DNA of 55,059 nt. It comes from an uncultured Steroidobacter sp. (GTDB lineage Bacteria; Pseudomonadota; Gammaproteobacteria; Steroidobacterales; Steroidobacteraceae). The notes beneath the pieces are model-generated. The model made no database searches, was not told the DNA's origin, and saw only the letters and a program-made list of their open reading frames with translations. Position 1 is the stretch's first letter. Each line of letters starts with the position of its first letter. The stretch is from contig CAMLEO010000010.1 of assembly GCA_946478975.1 (NCBI GenBank), positions 1 to 55,059 of the forward strand, given 5' to 3'. Of the stretch, positions 16,845 through 23,212 are shown piece after piece. A program made the translations under genes and the position numbers.

Positions 16845-18025
16845 TTCGGGTCTCCTGAAGAAGGATGGTCGGTTGCAAGTTCACGGACACGGGCCTGGAG
16901 TGCTTTGAAGGCGGCGTTCAGGTCGCGAAACGGGCCCTGCTGATGGGCGGCTTTTTCGCGCATGTGCTCGATGCGGGAGTCGGTGGCCGGATGCGTGGAT
17001 AAAAACTCTGGAGTTTCCGTGAGCACGGCGCCGGCGCCTTCGCCGAGCTGCTCGCGAGCCTTGGCGCGCATCTTTTCTTCTTCGCTTTTCACTTTGTTGA
17101 AGAAGGTCACCATGCCGCGGCCGTCGATATGCGCTCGCTGTAACAAGTCGAAACCTTGCGCGTCCGCTTCGTTCTCGAAGCTGCGCGAATATTTCTGCGA
17201 CAGTAGGAACGGCGCGGCGCCGGCCAGCGTGGCCAGCAGGCCGCTGGCATCGCCCAGTGCCGCTTGAACGGTCAGATACAAGCCGGCGGAGGCAATGAGA
17301 TTGCGTGTGCCATGTTGAGAAGTCACATGCGATATCTCGTGAGCCAATACACCCAGCACTTCTTCCGCCGAGTCGGCCCGCAACAGCAGTTCCGAATTGA
17401 CGACGACATAGCCGCCGGGAAGCGCAAATGCATTGAGCGCGGGATTGCGTGCCACATAGAAATGAAACTGGTAACGCGAGTCCGGCAGTGCCTGCGTCAA
17501 CGTATTGGTGAGCTCGGTCAACAGCCGCGTGGTTTCCGGATCCTGGATCATGTCGGCCTGGATCTGGTACTGACCGAACGCCGTCTTGCCGAGCTGCTCT
17601 TCCCATGAGGCCGGAATCTGTCGGGCCGCGATGCTGGTGAGCCAGCCCATGTTGAGCAGGAGCATCAGCGGGATCGCAATCAGCACTGCAAAGATCCCGG
17701 CAAACACGCCCCAATTGCGCATTCGCTTCCGGCGCATTGCGTCCAGTGCAACCGTCAATTCCGGATGTGCGGCCAGTACCGGATCGCGCAGGATCGCTCG
17801 GTCGCTGGTGTAGACGGACCACTCCGGGAAGTCCGGATGTGAGATGAAGACGATGCGATCGCTGGCGCCGCCCAATGTGAGCCTGGCACCCGCCAGCGGC
17901 AGGGTCACCGACTGCGTGTCACAGCGAAAGCAAAAGCCAGCCGCGCTCACGCTCAGATCGCCGGAGGCGCGACCCTGAGTGAATCCTTCGTTGAAGGCAT
18001 GGGCGGGATAAAACGAGTCCGACAT
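16841..18025 (-). CDS. M48 family membrane zinc metallopeptidase
   Basis: 394 residues. Residues 1-95 form a soluble N-terminal domain, one membrane helix follows at about 104-127, then an Ste24/HtpX-type protease domain with H229-E-I-S-H233 in LGVLAHEISHVTSQHG and the third zinc ligand E286 in SFENEADAQGFDLL. The fold resembles BepA/LoiP-like periplasmic M48 enzymes, but the membrane anchor and N-terminal domain set it apart. Probably acts on misfolded envelope proteins. First gene of the operon with three AIM24 paralogues. Confidence 0.9.
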   Translation of the reverse strand: MSDSFYPAHAFNEGFTQGRASGDLSVSAAGFCFRCDTQSVTLPLAGARLTLGGASDRIVFISHPDFPEWSVYTSDRAILRDPVLAAHPELTVALDAMRRKRMRNWGVFAGIFAVLIAIPLMLLLNMGWLTSIAARQIPASWEEQLGKTAFGQYQIQADMIQDPETTRLLTELTNTLTQALPDSRYQFHFYVARNPALNAFALPGGYVVVNSELLLRADSAEEVLGVLAHEISHVTSQHGTRNLIASAGLYLTVQAALGDASGLLATLAGAAPFLLSQKYSRSFENEADAQGFDLLQRAHIDGRGMVTFFNKVKSEEEKMRAKAREQLGEGAGAVLTETPEFLSTHPATDSRIEHMREKAAHQQGPFRDLNAAFKALQARVRELATDHPSSGDPK

Positions 18026-18208
18026 CCGCTGTGAGTTCTGGTGCTGGATTTATAGGGCAGCCTGTCAGCCGCGGGCAATTTAAGTGAAATGCCGGCAGGA
18101 CAATTTGCTCAGGTTCACATCTTTGGCATCGCGGCGCCGGCCCGGCAGGCGCGGCTGCGGCTTTTTCCTGTGCTACATTTCGTCCCACCGACGCGAGTGG
18201 AGACGTTT

Positions 18209-18889
18209 ATGCGATTGTTATGGGTTGTGGCGGGCTGGCTGATCGTGACGCTGCTGCCGTCGACCGGCGCGGCCCAACAGTGGGTCGAAGGTAAACATTA
18301 TTTCCGCATTCAGCCGGCCGTGCACACGTCGGTTCCGGCCGGGAAGATCGAAGTCGCCGAAGCGTTCTCGTACGGCTGTCCTGCGTGCGCCTCCTTCCAC
18401 CCGTTCGAAAAACAGTTGCAAGGGTCGTTGCCGGCCAATGCGCAGTTCATCCACATGCATGCCTCCTTCAATACGGCGGAGAGCTGGCCGCTGTTTCAGC
18501 GTGCATATATCACCGCGCAGGCCATGGGAGTGGCCGACAAGGCGCACGACGCGCTGTTCGATGCGATCTGGAAAACCGGCGAGCTCGCCGTCGCGGATCA
18601 ACAAACGCGACGCCTGAAGGACCCGCAGCCCACGATCGAGCAGGTCGCAAAGTTTTATGCCCGCACCACCGGCGTCAAGGCGGAGGAATTCCTGAACGTT
18701 TCGAAGTCGTTCACTGTCGACGCCGGGATCAAGCGCACCGAGGCCTGGATGCGCGCCGCGCGCATCGACTCGACGCCGACCATCGTGGTGAACGGCAAGT
18801 ACCGTCTCACCGCCAGCTCGGCCGGCGGCGTGAAGGAAATGTTTGCGCTGATCGACTACCTGGTGCAGCAGGAAGGGGGCGCGAAGTAG
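18209..18889 (+). CDS. dsbA: DsbA-like thiol:disulfide interchange protein
   Basis: 226 residues with a signal peptide (MRLLWVVAGWLIVTLL to about GAAQQ) and a thioredoxin fold containing C57-P-A-C60 in EAFSYGCPACASF and the cis-proline loop STPTIVVNG. It would introduce disulfides into periplasmic proteins; the active-site dipeptide is PA rather than the PH of E. coli DsbA, which tends to alter redox potential. ATG 18209 is supported by GGAG seven bases upstream. Converges on a TetR gene, with a short perfect hairpin (GCGAGCT-AC-AGCTCGC, 18894-18909) at the junction. Confidence 0.92.
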   Translation: MRLLWVVAGWLIVTLLPSTGAAQQWVEGKHYFRIQPAVHTSVPAGKIEVAEAFSYGCPACASFHPFEKQLQGSLPANAQFIHMHASFNTAESWPLFQRAYITAQAMGVADKAHDALFDAIWKTGELAVADQQTRRLKDPQPTIEQVAKFYARTTGVKAEEFLNVSKSFTVDAGIKRTEAWMRAARIDSTPTIVVNGKYRLTASSAGGVKEMFALIDYLVQQEGGAK

Positions 18890-18898
18890 CGCGGCGAG

Positions 18899-19489
18899 CT
18901 ACAGCTCGCTGGCCGTAGTAAAGGCTTTTTCCACGAGCGGGCGCAGCTTCGCTTTGCCGCCGCCCGCGTACCATTCATCCGCCGCCGCAGTGAACGCGGT
19001 CAACGCTGTGCCGACGATGATTCGCGCTTTGAGAGGCGGCATCGCTTTCTTGCCTTCTCTCTCGACCAGCGCGGCGGCCAGCGCTCGTTCCCAGATCATT
19101 CGTTTCTCCAGATCGCGGCCGACCAGCGACGGCGTCTCCTTCGACAGGCGCATCAGCGCCAGGGCCAGCTCGGGATGCGCGTCGAAGCGTTTGAGCAGGG
19201 ACGAGAGCGCCTCGCACACGGCTTTGAACGGCCGCTCCTGCCTGGGCCGGGCCTTCAGTGCTTCGACCAGTTCCGCGGTCTTTTCGCTGTACCACTCGAC
19301 CACCAGGTCTTCCTTGGTGTTGAAGTAGCGAAAGAACGTCCGCTTGGCGATGCCGAGCGGCTCGACGATCTGCTCGATCGTGGTGTTGGCGAAGCCCTGC
19401 TGCAAAAACAGCTCGACCCCGAAGCGGGACAGCTCCCGGCGGGTGGCGGCCTTGTTCTGCTCGCGCAAGCTGCTGATTCTTCCTGCCAT
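18899..19489 (-). CDS. TetR/AcrR family transcriptional regulator
   Basis: 196 residues; N-terminal helix-turn-helix (FGVELFLQQGFANTTIEQIV then GIAKRTFFRYFNTKEDL), divergent ligand-binding domain. Transcribed away from a ferredoxin gene with palindromic elements between them, so it probably represses itself and the ferredoxin/hydrolase genes. The ligand is unknown. Confidence 0.9.
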   Translation of the reverse strand: MAGRISSLREQNKAATRRELSRFGVELFLQQGFANTTIEQIVEPLGIAKRTFFRYFNTKEDLVVEWYSEKTAELVEALKARPRQERPFKAVCEALSSLLKRFDAHPELALALMRLSKETPSLVGRDLEKRMIWERALAAALVEREGKKAMPPLKARIIVGTALTAFTAAADEWYAGGGKAKLRPLVEKAFTTASEL

Positions 19490-19517
19490 GGCGCCAGCCT
19501 AGCAAAGTGGCTCATCG

Positions 19518-19560
19518 TGTCAATATGGCACTGAGTGACATTTCCGGCACCGTGTGCCAT
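19518..19560. promoter_or_regulatory. Candidate TetR operators between TetR and ferredoxin genes
   Basis: Two nested inverted repeats: TGTCA (19518-19522) with TGACA (19536-19540), and ATGGCAC (19525-19531) with GTGCCAT (19554-19560). Both lie 29-71 bases upstream of the TetR start and 29-71 bases upstream of the ferredoxin start, as expected for a shared control region. Confidence 0.5.
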
Positions 19561-19588
19561 GATGTTCCCAGGCTCCCCGGAGTTGCTC

Positions 19589-19891
19589 ATGAACGACGCG
19601 TCCCAGGCCGATACTTCCTCTTGCAAACAGGTGCCTGGCGCGTTCGCGCCGGTGATCGATCGCAATCGCTGCGAAGGCAAGGGCGACTGCGCTGCTGTCT
19701 GTCCCAAGAACGTGTTCGTGCTCGGCGTGCTGCCGGCATCGCAGCGGGGCGCGCTGTCTCTGGTCGGCAAAGTGAAAGGCTTTGCGCACGGCTGGAAGCA
19801 GGCATTCATGCCGAACGTCGGCGCATGCGAGGCCTGTGCCTTGTGTGTTGCCGCGTGTCCGGAAGATGCAATTACGCTCGAAAGAGTTTGA
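19589..19891 (+). CDS. Ferredoxin with two [4Fe-4S] motifs
   Basis: 100 residues. The first cluster motif is CEGKGDCAAVCPKN and the second CEACALCVAACPED (CxxCxxCxxxCP), giving ligands for two clusters. It is a soluble electron carrier; the partner is not apparent. ATG 19589 is chosen because GGAG lies seven bases before it; ATGs further upstream overlap the candidate operator. The following hydrolase gene starts 25 bases after the stop. Confidence 0.88.
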   Translation: MNDASQADTSSCKQVPGAFAPVIDRNRCEGKGDCAAVCPKNVFVLGVLPASQRGALSLVGKVKGFAHGWKQAFMPNVGACEACALCVAACPEDAITLERV

Positions 19892-19916
19892 GGCGAACTT
19901 TAAAAGGCGATCTGCC

Positions 19917-21035
19917 ATGGCGATCTGGTCACGAAAATCTCACGGTGCGCGGCTCGAGCGCATGCAGGCTTCGCCGCTCTGGAATGGCGAAGGATTCCGC
20001 AACCTGCATCCGATGCTTCCAGGCTTGCGAGACACCAACAACTCCGTAGCGCTGCGTGATTTTCTGAGTCGCGGAGGTCGGCGCGTGCCGCGCGGGCCGT
20101 TGCCCTCTGTGAATCCGCTGGATCGTTGGCGGAAATCCTCCGCCACCGGGCTGCGTGCCACGTGGCTCGGGCACTCGACCGTTCTGCTGGAAATCGATGG
20201 AGTGCGCGTGCTCACGGATCCGGTGTGGGGCCAGCGAGCGTCGCCGTTGCAACTGCTCGGCCCAAAACGTTTCCAACCCGTGCCGGTGGCGCTGAATGCG
20301 CTGCCGCCGGTCGATGTCGTGGTGATTTCGCACGATCACTACGATCATCTCGACTACTCGACCATTCGTGAGCTGGCGAAGGGCAATGTGCCGTTTGTGA
20401 CTTCGCTCGGCGTCGGCGCGCACCTGGAAGCGTGGGGTGTGCCAGCCGAGCGCATCGTCGAGCTCGATTGGTGGGAGTCGCACGCCGTGCCGAATACCGA
20501 GTTGGTGGTGACCGCCGCGCCGTCTCAGCATTTTTCCGGCCGTGGGCTGACGGATCGCAATTCGAGCCTCTGGTCCTCGATCGTGCTGCGCTCGCCACGG
20601 CACAGCGTGTTCTTCAGCGGCGATACCGGATTGACGACGGAATATCAGCTCATTCGCGAGCGCCTCGGGCCGTTCGATTTAGTGATGCTGGAGGTGGGCG
20701 CGTTTCATCCCGCCTGGGGGGATATACACCTGGGTCCGGAGAACGCACTCAAAGCGCACGCCATGCTCGGCGGCGGGCCGCTGCTGCCGGTCCACTGGGG
20801 CACGTTCAACCTGGCGATGCATGCCTGGGATCAGCCGGCGGAATTTCTGCTGGAGTCGGCGCCGGGTTTGAACACGCAACTGTTGATGCCGCGCCTGGGA
20901 GAGCCGGTCGAGCCGGCCATCGAGCGTCGGATCGAGCCCTGGTGGCGCGACGTCGATGTGATTGCGCCGGAAGAAAGGATTGTCACACCGGACAATGTGA
21001 CTTTGCCCAAGCAGCTGCCGTGGCCTATTGATTAG
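19917..21035 (+). CDS. Metallo-beta-lactamase-fold hydrolase (UlaG/NAPE-PLD-like)
   Basis: 372 residues. RATWLGHSTVLLEIDGVRVL and TDPVWGQRASP open the fold; H139-D-H-Y-D-H144 in ISHDHYDHLD forms the dinuclear metal site, with GDTG and HWGTFNLAMH supplying later ligands. This layout matches the NAPE-PLD/RomA-like branch. No signal peptide. Likely a phosphodiesterase or lactonase, substrate unknown. Probably co-transcribed with the ferredoxin gene 25 bases upstream. Confidence 0.88.
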   Translation: MAIWSRKSHGARLERMQASPLWNGEGFRNLHPMLPGLRDTNNSVALRDFLSRGGRRVPRGPLPSVNPLDRWRKSSATGLRATWLGHSTVLLEIDGVRVLTDPVWGQRASPLQLLGPKRFQPVPVALNALPPVDVVVISHDHYDHLDYSTIRELAKGNVPFVTSLGVGAHLEAWGVPAERIVELDWWESHAVPNTELVVTAAPSQHFSGRGLTDRNSSLWSSIVLRSPRHSVFFSGDTGLTTEYQLIRERLGPFDLVMLEVGAFHPAWGDIHLGPENALKAHAMLGGGPLLPVHWGTFNLAMHAWDQPAEFLLESAPGLNTQLLMPRLGEPVEPAIERRIEPWWRDVDVIAPEERIVTPDNVTLPKQLPWPID

Positions 21036-21084
21036 CGGAGGCATAACATCGGTTTGCTCGACGGCTCCATCACGCGGGGGCTCT

Positions 21085-21594
21085 ATGGAAACCAGCAAAC
21101 TGCTTGCGGCCACACTGATGGTGGCCTTCGTGATGCTCGTGGGGTCGCATGTTTGGGCACAAACCTCTACGCAGCAGGGCGACGTGCTGTTTGTATGCCA
21201 GCACGGCAATGTGAAGAGCCTGATGGCCGCGTCGTATTTCAATCGTCTTGCGGCCGAGCGCGGCTTGCCATACCGAGCGTCAGCGCGTGGGGCTGCGGTG
21301 GAAGCGCCGGAAGTTCCGACCGGGATCGCCACCAAGCTCAAAGCGGAAGGTTTCGATGTGAGCGCATTTCGCGCTACGCCTGTGAGTAAAGCCGATGTGA
21401 CGCGTGCGCAGCGGGTCATTCTGATCGAAACATCGCTGCCCGATGTTTCAAACGAGGCGAGCGCCAAGGTCGAGCGCTGGGACGATGTGCCGGCCGCAAG
21501 CGTCGACTATCCAGCGGCCAGCCAGGTGCTCCAGGCTCACATCGAGCAATTGCTGGACCAGCTCGCCAGGCGGCAACAGACGGGAGCGCAATGA
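21085..21594 (+). CDS. Exported low-molecular-weight phosphatase/arsenate reductase-like protein
   Basis: 169 residues: signal peptide (METSKLLAATLMVAFVMLVG to about VWAQT), then a low-molecular-weight tyrosine phosphatase-type fold. The P-loop reads C38-Q-H-G-N-V-K44-S, so the arginine of the family CX5RS motif is lysine, which should weaken phosphate binding. The aspartate-containing loop near ERWDDVPA is retained. Periplasmic location is unusual for this fold. GCGGGGG lies near the start. It overlaps the VIT gene by four bases (ATGA). Confidence 0.75.
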   Translation: METSKLLAATLMVAFVMLVGSHVWAQTSTQQGDVLFVCQHGNVKSLMAASYFNRLAAERGLPYRASARGAAVEAPEVPTGIATKLKAEGFDVSAFRATPVSKADVTRAQRVILIETSLPDVSNEASAKVERWDDVPAASVDYPAASQVLQAHIEQLLDQLARRQQTGAQ

Positions 21595-22280
21595 GACATT
21601 CCGAAAGACATCGAACGCAGCGGACCGGCTGGCTGCGAGCCGCGGTGCTGGGAGCAAACGACGGGATCGTATCGACGGCGAGCCTGATTGTCGGTGTCGC
21701 TGCTGCCGGTTCGACTTCGTCTGGAATCCTCGTGGCAGGCGTCGCCGGGACGGTGGCGGGAGCGATGTCGATGGCGGCGGGAGAGTATGTTTCTGTCAGC
21801 TCGCAAGCCGATACAGAACGAGCGGACCTGGCGCGCGAGCGGCAGGAGCTGGCGGCGAGCCCCGAGCAGGAGCACGCGGAGCTGACTGCTATTTATATGC
21901 ATCGCGGGCTGGAGGCGGACCTGGCGTCCAAAGTCGCGACTCAACTCATGCGTCACGATGCGCTCGGAGCGCATGCTCGGGACGAGCTTGGGATTTCCGA
22001 AACATTGAGCGCTCGGCCCGTGCAAGCGGCATTGGCCTCGGCCGCGACGTTTGCTGCCGGCGCCGCTTTGCCGCTGCTCATCGTCATGCTCGTGCCGGTT
22101 TCGGTGTTGTCGTGCGCCGTGTCCGGCGGCTCGCTGATATCACTTGCCATTCTCGGTTCGCTGGCCGCGAGAACTGGAGGCGCGCCAGTGCGTCCGGCCG
22201 CCGCCAGAGTCACGTTCTGGGGCGCGCTGGCGATGGCGTCGACGGCCGCGATCGGAGCGTTGTTCGGCGTGGCCGCTTGA
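21591..22280 (+). CDS. VIT family (CCC1-like) iron/manganese transporter
   Basis: 229 residues with about five hydrophobic helices. The N-terminal motif LGANDGIVSTASLIVG and GAMSMAAGEYVSVSSQADTE, with its glycine, aspartate and glutamate residues, is diagnostic of VIT1/CCC1 divalent metal exporters. A cytosolic acidic loop (about 75-125) may form the metal-binding domain. Translationally coupled to the phosphatase-like gene. Confidence 0.9.
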   Translation: MRHSERHRTQRTGWLRAAVLGANDGIVSTASLIVGVAAAGSTSSGILVAGVAGTVAGAMSMAAGEYVSVSSQADTERADLARERQELAASPEQEHAELTAIYMHRGLEADLASKVATQLMRHDALGAHARDELGISETLSARPVQAALASAATFAAGAALPLLIVMLVPVSVLSCAVSGGSLISLAILGSLAARTGGAPVRPAAARVTFWGALAMASTAAIGALFGVAA

Positions 22281-22297
22281 GGCCGGGTTTTACGATG

Positions 22298-22693
22298 TCA
22301 CGAAGACGCGAGGCCGCTGATCACCCGTGACAGTCGGCGGCGGACCTCTTCAGACGTTGCCGCCAGCGCGGGATTGCCCGTGCGCTCCATGGCAGCGACA
22401 GGATCGATGCTGGCCACTTCGATTCGTCCATCGCTGGTCTCCCGCACGACGACGTTGCAGGGCAGGAGCACGCCGAGCTTGTCCTCGATTTTCAGCGCCT
22501 CATGGGCGAAGCCTGGATTGCAGGCGCCGAGGATGCGGTACTTTGGCATGTCGGCGCCGATCTTCTGTTTCAACGTTGCTTGCACGTCGATGTCGGTGAG
22601 CACGCCGAATCCTTCCGCCTTGAGCCGCTCGACGACGGCTGCGAGCACGCGATCGAACGGGCCGGGCACTGTGGTTGCAAGATAGTAAGCCAT
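22298..22693 (-). CDS. DUF302 domain protein
   Basis: 131 residues matching the DUF302 fold: VLAAVVERLKAEGFGVLTDI, then KYRILGACNPGFAHEAL and GVLLPCNVVVRE, two segments with conserved cysteines. DUF302 genes often sit with ArsR regulators, rhodaneses and RND pumps. Here it follows a BigR/SqrR-like gene by 18 bases and is probably part of its regulon. Molecular function not established. Confidence 0.88.
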   Translation of the reverse strand: MAYYLATTVPGPFDRVLAAVVERLKAEGFGVLTDIDVQATLKQKIGADMPKYRILGACNPGFAHEALKIEDKLGVLLPCNVVVRETSDGRIEVASIDPVAAMERTGNPALAATSEEVRRRLSRVISGLASS

Positions 22694-22711
22694 GACGTTT
22701 CTCCAAAGCTG

Positions 22712-23095
22712 TCAGCGAGCGCAGAACGTCCGGTGCAGCAGGCTGATGATCTGAGTAACCACGCCCTGCGGCAGCGAATAACGGATCGTTTGCGACTCGC
22801 GCTCGGTTGCGACGACATTCGCATCGCGCAGCACCGCCAGGTGCTGCGACAGGGCGGACTGGCTGAGGTCGACGCGCTCGTTCAACTCGCTGACTGACAG
22901 CGGCCCCTCCACCAGGTTGCAAAGGATCATCAGCCGCTGCTCGTTAGCCAATGCCTTGAGCAGCGTCGCTGCCTGCGCCGCATGAGGCGCGATATCCGCC
23001 GCCGCGCCGGCGCGCACGGCACCCGCCTTCTTTCTCGCTCTGCTCGCCAATGTGACCTCGCCCGCAGGAAGCTGTTGCGGTAGATGATAAATCAT
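22712..23095 (-). CDS. ArsR-family regulator, BigR/SqrR-like persulfide-sensor candidate
   Basis: 127 residues. Winged helix from KALANEQRLMILCNLVEGP through DLSQSALSQHLAVLRDANV. Two cysteines, C59 in helix 2 and C125 near the C terminus, are 66 residues apart, the same spacing as the two redox cysteines of SqrR/BigR that form a tetrasulfide on exposure to persulfide. The ArsR arsenic motif ELCVCDL is absent. The N-terminal 35 residues are a basic, probably disordered extension. Likely represses itself, DUF302 and the divergent RND-type gene, relieved by reactive sulfur. Confidence 0.85.
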   Translation of the reverse strand: MIYHLPQQLPAGEVTLASRARKKAGAVRAGAAADIAPHAAQAATLLKALANEQRLMILCNLVEGPLSVSELNERVDLSQSALSQHLAVLRDANVVATERESQTIRYSLPQGVVTQIISLLHRTFCAR

Positions 23096-23102
23096 GCTTT
23101 AC

Positions 23103-23126
23103 TAAATAAGCAAGTGCTAATATTTA
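23103..23126. promoter_or_regulatory. AT-rich inverted repeat, candidate BigR/SqrR-like operator
   Basis: TAAATA (23103-23108) and TATTTA (23121-23126) are perfect arms in an AT-rich patch that contrasts with the surrounding GC-rich DNA. It lies eight bases upstream of the ArsR start and 87 bases upstream of the divergent lipoprotein start. BigR-type repressors bind AT-rich palindromes over the promoter. Confidence 0.55.
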
Positions 23127-23212
23127 AACTGCCGGTATCACGTAAGCGCTAGCCGGGGTTCCGGATGGGAGCGGCGTCGGCGGCGGCCTATGAATACGGC
23201 AAGAGGTGTCCC

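Noticed and set aside
18894..18909. Rho-independent terminator between the DsbA-like and TetR genes
   Set aside because: The hairpin is perfect but has a two-base loop, only seven pairs and no T-run on either strand.
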